DNA of 64,000 nucleotides from Thermoguttaceae bacterium (GTDB lineage: Bacteria; Planctomycetota; Planctomycetia; Pirellulales; Thermoguttaceae), in contig JAFQXE010000002.1 in assembly GCA_017407125.1 (NCBI GenBank), positions 62,001-126,000 on the forward strand. Direction: 5' to 3'. Within the stretch, counting starts at the first letter, position 1, and each line of letters opens with the position of its first letter. The translations under genes were made by a program, and so were the position numbers. The notes under the pieces were generated by a model. That model saw nothing but the letters and a program-made list of their open reading frames with translations. It was not told the origin of the DNA and did not search any database. Shown piece after piece: positions 1-7,525 of this stretch.

Positions 1-1445
1 ACATATTTCTTACCGCTAGCCATTTCATTAGGAAAAGCTACTACGGAAGAGGCAACGTCTTGAGCCGAACGCCAAACCTTATTACCCTTACGGTCTCTAA
101 GTTCAGTATACAGCTTTCCATCAATGCCTTTTCTCAGATAATTGACTAATCGACCATCGACGCCAACCTTCATGGATTCAGGCGAACGAATAGTGTCAAT
201 AAACCCTAGTTGCGACGGGTGTACATCACGAGCAGAATCTGGAACAGCGGTAAGCGAAGCAATACCTCCTTCGCCCAGTCGAGTAATTCTAAATTGGTTA
301 TCAAAGATTTCAACAGGGTTGACTTCCTCAATTGGCATACCTAACCCAGTTCCAATAAGAGCAGAATCAACTAGTTTATCAAAGATACCGCCCGGCATCT
401 TATCTAATCGTCCGGTTTTAGTGAGCTTCCAGAGTTGCTGTCGGAGAGCTGCGCCGCTTTTAGTAAACCGTTCAGCAAGAATATCCTCTGGTCCAAGTAT
501 CTTCTGGAAGGTCATATCATCACGACTATCGGTTTCTGCTTTGCCATTATTAATGTCAAGTAGCTTTCTGGTAGTCGTAAGGATAGTGTCAATACTTACC
601 TTATCATAGGGTTTACCTAAAGTATACTGAGATACTTCCGGATCAAGACGCATTTTATCGAAAGCGGCTCTGATAGCTTCTCGCTTTTCCTCTGGTGAAG
701 TAGCCTCTCCTCTACCAAAAGAAATCTTAGCGTATAGTTTATTTAGGGCTTTGGGGTCTGTCTTTAAAATATTAACATTATAAAGCTGTTCGCCCCAAGC
801 GTCTTTAAGCTGTTCTGGCGTAGCTCCAAGTATTTGAAGAACGTCAACGGCTGGGAGGTTAGACTGGCCAAATTTGAGCTTAAAGATACCCGTCTTCGGT
901 TCTAGGTATATACGATGCCCTGAACCACCTTCTGCATTAACATGTGCCTCCAATTCACCATTGTCCTGCCATCGAGTATATACACCTGGTTTAAGACGAA
1001 GTTGATGAGCCAGTGTATAGTCGTTGCCTCCCTTCGCAAACGTCCCCAGAGAAGTCAGATAAGGAACATGAGCAATAACTGCTTGTCGTTTAGCTACAGG
1101 CTTTCCAGATACATTATCTGTAAGAGTCCATGTTCCCCACAGCTTTCTGGTTAGATAGGAGTTACTAAGAAGAGCTTTCTTATGGTCTGCCTTCGTAGGA
1201 ACTTGTGGACCTGTATACTTAACGTCAGATAGAGACAGCGTATATCTTGCATTGGTAACAGGCTCTAGTTTAGATACCTGATCTAATACAATATGAAATA
1301 TAGCGTCTCTCTCCTTATCGATGTCTCCAATGGTTCGATAAGGAACTGGCATATCAAAAGGGGCAGCCCCAGAGTTGCTTGGAGGAGGCGTCACAACATC
1401 CGTAGGCTGCCCAAATATCATACTATCTAATGGACGATTTGGCAT
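1..1445 (-). CDS. Virus-type DNA-directed RNA polymerase beta subunit, N-terminal part (runs off left edge)
   Basis: The frame is open from ATG at 1445 to the window edge, giving 481 visible codons. Three blocks follow cellular RpoB in order. Residues 117-126 (VPYLTSLGTF) match the RpoB stretch IPLMTDNGTF. Residues about 133-146 (YTLAHQLRLKPGVY) match VIVSQLHRSPGVFF. Residues 405-424 (ARDVHPSQLGFIDTIRSPES) match [20 protein letters not shown]. In cellular RpoB the last block lies near residue 550, so this copy is condensed. It would form half of the catalytic cleft of a multisubunit polymerase, and a beta-prime partner should lie to the left. There is no clear Shine-Dalgarno site, so the exact start is uncertain. 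The nearby integrase and ParB-like gene suggest a prophage or integrative element rather than the host rpoB. Family assignment is by motif only. Confidence 0.8.
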   Translation of the reverse strand, partial: MPNRPLDSMIFGQPTDVVTPPPSNSGAAPFDMPVPYRTIGDIDKERDAIFHIVLDQVSKLEPVTNARYTLSLSDVKYTGPQVPTKADHKKALLSNSYLTRKLWGTWTLTDNVSGKPVAKRQAVIAHVPYLTSLGTFAKGGNDYTLAHQLRLKPGVYTRWQDNGELEAHVNAEGGSGHRIYLEPKTGIFKLKFGQSNLPAVDVLQILGATPEQLKDAWGEQLYNVNILKTDPKALNKLYAKISFGRGEATSPEEKREAIRAAFDKMRLDPEVSQYTLGKPYDKVSIDTILTTTRKLLDINNGKAETDSRDDMTFQKILGPEDILAERFTKSGAALRQQLWKLTKTGRLDKMPGGIFDKLVDSALIGTGLGMPIEEVNPVEIFDNQFRITRLGEGGIASLTAVPDSARDVHPSQLGFIDTIRSPESMKVGVDGRLVNYLRKGIDGKLYTELRDRKGNKVWRSAQDVASSVVAFPNEMASGKKY

Positions 1446-1516
1446 AGCATTAATGGATTGTAAAACTGTAGTGTACAGGATAATAAGATATATAGCAAAT
1501 CTGAGGTTGTAATAGC

Positions 1517-1548
1517 TAAAAAAAAAAGAACCGGAATTAACCAGTTCT
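1517..1548 (-). terminator. Rho-independent terminator
   Basis: On the minus strand an 8-bp stem (AGAACTGG with CCGGTTCT, one G-U pair) closes a 6-base loop and is followed by about ten Ts. It lies just after the stop at 1565 and separates the small-gene transcript from the polymerase gene. Confidence 0.75.
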
Positions 1549-1564
1549 TTTCTTTACGCCTGTA

Positions 1565-1831
1565 CTAAACCTTTTTAACCTTGTTTTGTTTTTTGGCTTT
1601 AATTTTGTTGAGCCAATAAAGGTTAAGGTTAATGAGGTTGTTCAGCATGTTGATACGTCCTCGGATTTCGTCCTTGGTTAAAGGTCGTGCTTCCAATACG
1701 GTTGGTTCTTGATCCTCTTCATCCCAATAAGTGGGGTTGATGAGGATCTGCTCTCCCGTATCCAGAGCATTCTGGTAGAATGCTCTTCTCCGCATGGAGT
1801 CGTGCAGAGACTTTGTAAAACGTCCAGACAT
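1565..1831 (-). CDS. Small hypothetical protein of the mobile element (88 aa)
   Basis: An 88-codon frame begins MSGRFTKSLHD, with an AGGAGG ribosome site seven bases upstream on the minus strand, and ends just before a strong terminator. The protein is charged, with a Lys-rich C-terminus (KAKKQNKVKKV) and no signal peptide or membrane segment. The family is not recognised. It follows the 81-residue gene at 1841-2086 after a 9-base gap, so the two are probably co-transcribed as small element genes between the ParB-like gene and the polymerase gene. The ribosome site and terminator are seen directly; the function is unknown. Confidence 0.7.
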   Translation of the reverse strand: MSGRFTKSLHDSMRRRAFYQNALDTGEQILINPTYWDEEDQEPTVLEARPLTKDEIRGRINMLNNLINLNLYWLNKIKAKKQNKVKKV

Positions 1832-1840
1832 AGTTTCCTC

Positions 1841-2086
1841 CTAACAATAAAAAAGTCCACAGATAATTTTGTCAAACCAAGTGAATTTGAATCCGGGTTG
1901 AAGCCCGTATTCTGTCATCAAGGCTACTATTTTCTCTCCACAACTACGATAGTTACGGAGAAAGTAGGGAGCGTTCGGGCTATTTGACTCGATTGCTTCG
2001 AGCCAAACTTTTGCCCAAAGTTCTTGCTCTTTAGCAAGACGGTTAGTTTTCTTTTTGGCGATTGCTTTGTCAATAAGTCGTTTCAT
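1841..2086 (-). CDS. Small hypothetical protein of the mobile element (81 aa)
   Basis: The chosen start is ATG at 2086 (MKRLIDKAIAKKKTNRLA), which has AAGGAG about seven bases upstream. The frame is open further up to 2308, but that extension would overlap the divergent gene at 2271 and the shared promoter region, so it is rejected. The 81-residue product has a basic N-terminus and a mixed C-terminal half with Trp and Cys residues, and no membrane segment. The family is not recognised. It is the first gene of a short minus-strand operon with 1565-1831, divergent from the ParB-like gene. Confidence 0.6.
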   Translation of the reverse strand: MKRLIDKAIAKKKTNRLAKEQELWAKVWLEAIESNSPNAPYFLRNYRSCGEKIVALMTEYGLQPGFKFTWFDKIICGLFYC

Positions 2087-2100
2087 AATTGTTCTCCTTA

Positions 2101-2270
2101 TAAAAGAATTTAAAAAACAATCTTGTTCCATACTTAATATGCCCAGAAACCGCCCAGAATTAAGCTCCCCATCGGTGTTTGATTTTATTTTGGATTTGTT
2201 ATAGTATTCCCTGTTCAAAGTGAAGTAACTTTGATTTTGCATATCGGTTGCCTTATGAAGGAGGATACAC
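2101..2270. promoter_or_regulatory. Divergent intergenic promoter region of the mobile element
   Basis: About 170 AT-rich bases separate the divergent genes starting at 2086 and 2271. On the plus strand TTGATT near 2179 followed by TATAGT about 15 bases later is a weak promoter candidate. An AAGGAGG ribosome site precedes the ATG at 2271. No clear operator palindrome was found. Confidence 0.35.
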
Positions 2271-3293
2271 ATGGCAAAAAACATTTTTGGTTTTGAAGAC
2301 GACAACAACGACCCAAAACGTAACCAGAAGAAAAGGATTCGAAGTTACAAGAAAAACCCTCGTACACAAAATAAACCGGAGTTTCAGTATGATCAGATTC
2401 CTAAAGCCACGAACCCGACCGAGATCCAGAACCTTCTTAGAGCTGGATACAAGGGACCCGTTAACGTAACCCTTAACCGATTCGTTGTCGATTCCTTGTT
2501 AGAAAATAACCACAGAAACCGGTATTGTAGCCAAGCTTCAGTTGACTGCCTTATCAAGTCATACATTAAAACAGGCTATGAGCCTGTCGGAATGATGTCC
2601 ATGTATACGGATGGTTTGTTAGCAGATGGTCAGCATCGATTGAAAGCTCTTCAACTGTTCTACGCTCGTGGAAATAGATTTAAAACACCGCCTGTTCAAG
2701 AATTCCGCTTTGGAATTACTGAAGACCGTGGGATGGATATTGACAACGGGCGTCCTCGTAGCGCAAACGATGCTCTTAGAATTAAAGGCGTCATTGAAAA
2801 CCCAACGTATTCTTCTGCGGTACGCTCCTATATTCTTCGAGAAGAGATGTTCCAAGGAGAATCCAATTCACATCGAAAAGTTATCGCGAGTGAAATTGAG
2901 GAAGTTTGGAACGCTGGTTTCTGTGGCGTTCGAGCCCTTGGAGTCTTTTCTGGAATTCCTTCCCCTACAGGAAGAAAAAAAGCTACAGCTTGGCTCGTGT
3001 TGGCTTTCAAGTTGATACAAGATGAATGGGGTACTGTAAAAGCGAAGGAGGCAAAGGATCAGTTCTACAACGGAACAAACAGTCGCGACTATATGGTTGC
3101 CTTGCGTAACTACATTGTTTCGTTGAAAAACGTTCATTATGACGCCGGTTCTATCGAGGGAGAAGCGTTGCTGGAGACAATCTTTTACTGTTTTAATCGT
3201 TTCCTTAAAAAGAAAATGGCGTCAAAGGAACCCATTATTGCAGGTAAGACAGAACCCTTAGCCAAGAATCCCAACAAAGAATTCAATGAGTGA
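2271..3293 (+). CDS. ParB-like nuclease-fold protein with DGQHR motif
   Basis: This 340-residue protein starts at ATG 2271 behind an excellent ribosome site (AAGGAGG). Residues 117-124 read LADGQHRL, the hallmark of ParB/Srx-fold proteins common in phages and integrative elements. Further on, MDIDNGRPRSANDAL matches the usual (D/N)xGxxRSAxD motif of phage ParB-like proteins. The first 40 residues are strongly basic and Asn-rich and may bind nucleic acid. No ParA ATPase is seen beside it, so plasmid-type partition is not supported; regulation or nucleotide-dependent DNA binding is possible. The stop overlaps the start of the helix-turn-helix gene by 8 bases, suggesting one transcript. Confidence 0.7.
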   Translation: MAKNIFGFEDDNNDPKRNQKKRIRSYKKNPRTQNKPEFQYDQIPKATNPTEIQNLLRAGYKGPVNVTLNRFVVDSLLENNHRNRYCSQASVDCLIKSYIKTGYEPVGMMSMYTDGLLADGQHRLKALQLFYARGNRFKTPPVQEFRFGITEDRGMDIDNGRPRSANDALRIKGVIENPTYSSAVRSYILREEMFQGESNSHRKVIASEIEEVWNAGFCGVRALGVFSGIPSPTGRKKATAWLVLAFKLIQDEWGTVKAKEAKDQFYNGTNSRDYMVALRNYIVSLKNVHYDAGSIEGEALLETIFYCFNRFLKKKMASKEPIIAGKTEPLAKNPNKEFNE

Positions 3294-3537
3294 TTACCTC
3301 ACCACTGCTGAAGTTGCTGCAATGTTCCGGGTTAAACCCTGTACTGTATCTAAATGGTGCAGTACAGGTAAATACCCCAAAAAGTATCTCAGGAGAACCT
3401 CAGGAGATACTAGAGGGAGCAAATGGCTTATTCATAAAGATGCATTAAAACCAAAAGCTCCCTATAAACAGATTAATTCTTCAAACTCAACGCAAGAAGC
3501 AATTAATCGTGTGTACGAGCTTCTTGAGCAAGTTTAA
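3286..3537 (+). CDS. Excisionase-like helix-turn-helix protein
   Basis: This is an 83-residue protein. Its N-terminal part, YLTTAEVAAMFRVKPCTVSKW then STGKYPKKYLRR, is a typical MerR/excisionase (HTH_17) winged helix-turn-helix: two helices, then the K-P-wing region and a conserved W near residue 47. It overlaps the ParB-like gene by 8 bases and its 3' end overlaps the convergent integrase gene by 35 bases. This size, fold and position next to a tyrosine integrase fit a recombination directionality factor that controls excision. A role as a simple transcriptional regulator is the alternative. Confidence 0.7.
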   Translation: MSDYLTTAEVAAMFRVKPCTVSKWCSTGKYPKKYLRRTSGDTRGSKWLIHKDALKPKAPYKQINSSNSTQEAINRVYELLEQV

Positions 3538-4600
3538 TCAGTATAGACTCTGTACTGTGGTCGTATATCCTAGCCATGTTGAGATTAGCGTGTCCAGCAA
3601 TCTTACTGGCTATTTCAACTCCGTATTTCTCTGCATTTTCTGTAAAGGCGGCGTGTCGTAGCTGATACGCTGTCCAACGAGGAATATTCTCTCCGTTTCT
3701 ATTTGCTCTTTGTATAGCCTTTTTTATATTCTGTATAAGGTTAAGCTCCTTAACAGGTGTTTTACGGTTTGTACAGAAAAGAAGCTCTGAATCTTCTTTG
3801 ATACGATTTTTGAGTATTTCTTGTTCTTTCTGATTAAAAACAATTATTCTACTGTACCCGTATCTCTCTGTTTTGCTTTTAACACGAACTACCCAGCAAC
3901 CGTCTTTAACTTCAATGTCGCTTTTCCTGATACGTAACAATTCACAAGGGCGTAAACAGGCGCTACGAATTAGACGAATAATGTCAACATACGGCTGTTT
4001 CATGTATTTCAGAGTAGTCTCTACAACGTCATCAGAAACAGCTTCTCGTTTCTTTAACGGTTTAAGAGTTCCTGTAATCATAGGATAGGCTTTGATTACA
4101 GGAAGAACTTTACCGTCTAACCATCCCTTTAATACGCCGTAGGTAAAAATACTCTTTGCAGCGGAGAGTAATTGATTAGCGTAAGTCTGCGTCAAGTTGT
4201 TAGCCTTACAGTCCTCCAGAATACGTTCCTTAATTATGGCTAAGGAAGCAAAAGAAAAGGAGGAACAGGTATCCTCACCTATCACTTCGATACACAATCG
4301 AATTACCTTTTTAATTCTGTAGGTCTTAGGAGTCCCTTTCTTAAGCGGTGTATGCTGTAAGTAGTCTGCTAATAAGTGTGCAATTTTCATTTTATCCTGA
4401 TCAAAGGACAATGAATCCGAGTAAAACTGCGCCGCTAACTTTTTGTATGCTTGATCCGCTTCCTTGCTGCCATACCTACCCAGAGAATAAGTATGCCTAA
4501 TTCCATTCTTGACAATGGTAACTTTAGCCGTGTCCCGATTGTTACCGTCTTTGTCTTTTGGTCTCTTCTGCCTAACCATCTTTCCGAGGTAATCCTTCAT
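3503..4600 (-). CDS. Tyrosine recombinase / integrase
   Basis: This 365-residue phage-type integrase starts at ATG 4600 behind AAGGAG. The catalytic set is visible: R217 (in CLRPCELLRIR), K243 (KSKTERYG), Y312 and R315 plus H316 (AYQLRHAAFT, with Tyr in place of the usual first His), H337 (IAGHAN) and nucleophile Y346 (ARIYDH). The N-terminal ~70 residues form an arm-binding type region and residues 70-170 a core-binding domain. It is the outermost gene of the element and should catalyse its insertion and excision. Its 3' end overlaps the convergent excisionase-like gene. The attachment site probably lies upstream of its start, between 4600 and 5000. Confidence 0.92.
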   Translation of the reverse strand: MKDYLGKMVRQKRPKDKDGNNRDTAKVTIVKNGIRHTYSLGRYGSKEADQAYKKLAAQFYSDSLSFDQDKMKIAHLLADYLQHTPLKKGTPKTYRIKKVIRLCIEVIGEDTCSSFSFASLAIIKERILEDCKANNLTQTYANQLLSAAKSIFTYGVLKGWLDGKVLPVIKAYPMITGTLKPLKKREAVSDDVVETTLKYMKQPYVDIIRLIRSACLRPCELLRIRKSDIEVKDGCWVVRVKSKTERYGYSRIIVFNQKEQEILKNRIKEDSELLFCTNRKTPVKELNLIQNIKKAIQRANRNGENIPRWTAYQLRHAAFTENAEKYGVEIASKIAGHANLNMARIYDHSTESILIKLAQEARTHD

Positions 4601-4930
4601 GTTTTTACTCCTTGTACCCGGTTACTCAAACCGAATAATAACTGTAAAACCAGTAAAATTAAATAGTACGTAAAAACAAGTATATCGGAACGATTTTAAT
4701 TTCAAATACTGAAAGGTTCAAGATTTTACCAAAATATCGAACCTTTTGCAAGCATGTGAGCAGTTTTTTTTCAAAATTTTAAAAAACTTATGCCAATCAA
4801 CGCGGTTATACCAGTTACCACTGTAAAAATATAGATTATATTCAGGCAAGTCTCAGGGGTAAAACCGGGAAGAAGGATAACGAGCTAAAAACGATATTTA
4901 TAAAAAAATTCTAAAATAGCGTCAAACTGC
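4601..4930. other. Probable integration boundary of the mobile element (att region)
   Basis: This AT-rich gene-free stretch lies between the integrase and the first chromosomal gene. The word ACTGTAAAA occurs at about 4642 and 4819, each next to CCAGT (once as an ACTG...CAGT inverted pair), and these could be integrase or excisionase arm sites. No tRNA gene or tRNA 3' end is visible. The exact core site cannot be set because the other element end is outside the window. Confidence 0.35.
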
Positions 4931-4932
4931 TA

Positions 4933-4960
4933 TTGGAAAAAGATGCAAAATCCGTATAAT
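4933..4960 (+). promoter_or_regulatory. Sigma-70-like promoter for the PfkB kinase
   Basis: TTGGAA (4933-4938) and a perfect TATAAT (4955-4960) are separated by 16 bases, about 110 bases upstream of the ATG at 5073. Confidence 0.55.
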
Positions 4961-5072
4961 ACGATTCATTCCAGATTATTCAGGTCGGAGTTAAAACGAT
5001 TGGCGTTTTGATTGCCCACTGTTGGCGATTTTCCCCTGATATACAGTTTATTTTTCCCTATTGGAGCGAACC

Positions 5073-5975
5073 ATGTCATTGATAGTTGTCGGAACAGTAG
5101 CATACGATAGCGTTGAAACCCCCACAGAAAAACGCGACCGCATTATGGGCGGTTCCGCTTCTTACTTTTCGCTTGCCGCCAATTTCTTTACGGACGTCAG
5201 TCTGTTGGCGGTGGTCGGCGGAGACATGGAGCAAAAATATCTTGACGAATTTACCAAACGCGGCATCGACTGCTCCGGTTTGGAAATTCGCAAAGACGAA
5301 AAATCTTTCTACTGGTCTGGAAAATACATGGTCAACATGAACGACCGCGAAACCAAAGAAACGCAGCTCAACGTTTTGGCGACTTTCAATCCCGTTCTTT
5401 CGGAAGAAGCCCAAAAGACGCCGTACCTGTTTTTGGCAAACGGCTCTTGCGATTTGCAGCTCAACGTTCTCAAACAGTGGCGCGGTTCTGGCTTGTGCGT
5501 TGCTGACACCATGAATCTTTGGATTGATACGCAGCGGCCGCAGCTGGACGAACTTCTCAAACAGATTAACGGTCTGGTTCTTAACGACTCCGAAGCAATT
5601 CAGCTTACCGGCGAGACGAATCTCGTCAAAGCTGGGCGCAAAGTCCTGGAAATGGGGCCGAAATTTGTTGTTCTGAAAAAAGGCGAACACGGCGTGATGT
5701 TCTTCTCGGAAAAAGAGACGTACGCTCTGCCAGCTTGGCCTTTGGAAGACGTTGTCGACCCGACAGGAGCAGGCGATTCTTTCGCCGGGGCGATGATGGG
5801 GTATCTTGCTTCTCAAAACAATTTGGACTCTGATACGATAAAAATGGCTTTAGCCTACGCGACGGTCGTCGCGTCTTTCACCTGCGAAGACTTCAGCTGG
5901 AATCGTTTGCTGGATCTCGATTTGGACACAATCAACGACCGCTTGGAACAGTTCCGCAATATCGTGAACTTCTGA
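5073..5975 (+). CDS. PfkB-family carbohydrate/nucleoside kinase
   Basis: The start chosen is ATG at 5073 (MSLIVVGTVAYD), because GGAG lies six bases upstream; a TTG at 5061 is the alternative. The protein has the N-terminal GGSASYFSLAA motif and the C-terminal DPTGAGDSFAGAMMGYLA motif with the catalytic Asp of ribokinase-type kinases. It phosphorylates a sugar or nucleoside with ATP in the cytoplasm; the substrate cannot be read from the sequence. It is the first chromosomal gene beyond the integrated element, has its own TATAAT promoter, and is followed after 28 bases by the E2 acyltransferase gene. Confidence 0.88.
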   Translation: MSLIVVGTVAYDSVETPTEKRDRIMGGSASYFSLAANFFTDVSLLAVVGGDMEQKYLDEFTKRGIDCSGLEIRKDEKSFYWSGKYMVNMNDRETKETQLNVLATFNPVLSEEAQKTPYLFLANGSCDLQLNVLKQWRGSGLCVADTMNLWIDTQRPQLDELLKQINGLVLNDSEAIQLTGETNLVKAGRKVLEMGPKFVVLKKGEHGVMFFSEKETYALPAWPLEDVVDPTGAGDSFAGAMMGYLASQNNLDSDTIKMALAYATVVASFTCEDFSWNRLLDLDLDTINDRLEQFRNIVNF

Positions 5976-6003
5976 CCGGTTAGAATTCATGGAAGAATAA
6001 TTT

Positions 6004-7362
6004 ATGGATCCTGTAGTATTGCCCCAATTGGTTAAAGGCATAGACGAAGCCGTTGTGGTTTCTTTGTTAAAGCGCCCAGGCGATTACGTTCAAAAGGGCG
6101 AATCAATTTTGGAGGTGGAAACGGAAAAGGCGATTGTTGCTATCGAATCGCCTTATACCGGCATTATTAGTCAGTTTAATTGTCTGGAAGACCAGACTGT
6201 TACCGTCGGTTCGACTCTGCTGTGGATTAACTGTTCCAATGAAATGGAACAGGAACAGCGAGAGATTCGATTCCGGGAAAACGTTTCGGAATTCGAAATC
6301 CAAAATGGGAACGAGTCCAACAAGACAATTCCCAATTACTCGAATCTGACGGCGTGCAACCCTCAAATTACCCGAATGGCGGCGGGCGCGGAATCGACTG
6401 CGCCGCAAGCCCTGTACGGCTCATCAACCGTCTTTTCCAACAATACGGAAAACGTTTCAGCAAGGTCTAATCGACCGATTGGATTTAATCCAAATCCGCA
6501 AGCCGTTCCTCAACAGCCTTCCGAGTCGGGTTTTACGCCTCGCGTTGTAACGTATGATATGCAAATTGCGAATTGCGAGGAAGAAGTCAAGACAAATTCG
6601 ACATTTGATAATCGAAAGGACGCTGAAGATCGGAGAGACGCGAGAGGCGTCTGCCCAAATAATTTCATCAATCCCCGCATTGCTCAAACAGTCGCCATGA
6701 CGCCAATGCGTCGTACGATTGCCCGACGCATGAACCTCAGCTGTCAAACGATCCCTGCTTCAATCCTGCTGCGAAAAGCTGACGTTTCCGAGCTGATAAA
6801 AATGCGGATGAAAATCAATCGCTTCTCAAACGTGAAAGCGTCGTTGAACGACTACTTCACCAAAGCGACCGCGATGGCGCTGGCTCTCATGCCGGAACTC
6901 AATTCGTCTCTCGATGGAGACCAGATCATTCAGTACGCCGACGTCAATATTGGCATGGCGGTTGACGCCAAAGGCGCTCTGTATGTGCCGGTGATCCATC
7001 AGGCGCAAAATATGGACATCCTTGAAATCGCCGCTTATACCAAACGGCTGATTGAAAAGGCGGAACAGGGGAAATTAACGCTCGAGGAGATGGCAAACCC
7101 AACGTTTACCATTTCCAACATGGGAGCTTTGGGCGTCGAGTATTTTACTCCGATTATTCTTCCGCCGCAGTCTGGAATTTTGGGAATCGGCGCGGTTTTT
7201 GACGAACCGGTCGAAAAAGACGGCAAATGGGAGTCCCATAAACGCGTTGGACTGTCGTACGCGTTTGACCATCGAATTATCGACGGCGCTCTGGCGTCGA
7301 AGTTCCTCAAGAAAATCATTGAATTCCTTGAAGAGCCAATTCAGTTGATTTGGAAAGAGTAA
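6004..7362 (+). CDS. Lipoyl-domain 2-oxo acid dehydrogenase E2 acyltransferase
   Basis: Residues 1-77 form a lipoyl domain with the lipoyl lysine at K42 (in VETEKAIVAI). Residues about 225-452 form the CoA-dependent acyltransferase domain, opening with MTPMRRTIARRM and carrying the active-site block HRIIDG (H423, D427). It should transfer acyl groups from lipoate to CoA in a pyruvate- or branched-chain-type complex. The 130-residue linker is rich in Asn, Pro and Ser and shows no recognisable E1/E3 peripheral subunit-binding domain. No E1 or E3 gene is adjacent, so its complex partners must be encoded elsewhere. A GGAAG ribosome site lies upstream. Confidence 0.88.
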   Translation: MDPVVLPQLVKGIDEAVVVSLLKRPGDYVQKGESILEVETEKAIVAIESPYTGIISQFNCLEDQTVTVGSTLLWINCSNEMEQEQREIRFRENVSEFEIQNGNESNKTIPNYSNLTACNPQITRMAAGAESTAPQALYGSSTVFSNNTENVSARSNRPIGFNPNPQAVPQQPSESGFTPRVVTYDMQIANCEEEVKTNSTFDNRKDAEDRRDARGVCPNNFINPRIAQTVAMTPMRRTIARRMNLSCQTIPASILLRKADVSELIKMRMKINRFSNVKASLNDYFTKATAMALALMPELNSSLDGDQIIQYADVNIGMAVDAKGALYVPVIHQAQNMDILEIAAYTKRLIEKAEQGKLTLEEMANPTFTISNMGALGVEYFTPIILPPQSGILGIGAVFDEPVEKDGKWESHKRVGLSYAFDHRIIDGALASKFLKKIIEFLEEPIQLIWKE

Positions 7363-7380
7363 AGGTTCATCCGACGAGTT

Positions 7381-7516
7381 TTTTAAACACGAAAAACACG
7401 AAATAATCGAAATTTACGAAAGATTTTTAGAATTAAAAATAATCGCTCGTATTAAATACTTTTATAATAATTCTTTCGTGTTTTTTCGCTCCTTTTCGTG
7501 TATTTCGTGTTAAAAA
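7381..7516. repeat. Dispersed inverted repeat, family A (copy 1)
   Basis: The left arm (AACACGAAAAACACGAAATAA, then TTACGAAA) and the right arm (TTTCGTG, TTCGCTCC, TTTTCGTGTATTTCGTGTT) are imperfect inverted complements around an AT-rich centre. Similar copies lie at 35241, 40878 and, as a half, 43976. The element fills the gap between the E2 gene and the next gene. Confidence 0.75.
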
Positions 7517-7525
7517 TCCAATGAT

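Noticed and set aside
142..609. 155-codon plus-strand frame at the left edge
   Set aside because: It is antisense to the RNA polymerase beta gene, has no ribosome site and no recognisable domain.
1841..2308. Extended start of the small element gene up to 2308
   Set aside because: It would overlap the divergent ParB-like gene and its promoter; ATG 2086 has AAGGAG and is preferred.
4800..4900. tRNA as integration target
   Set aside because: No cloverleaf or TTCGAAT-type T loop could be found between the integrase and the PfkB kinase gene.
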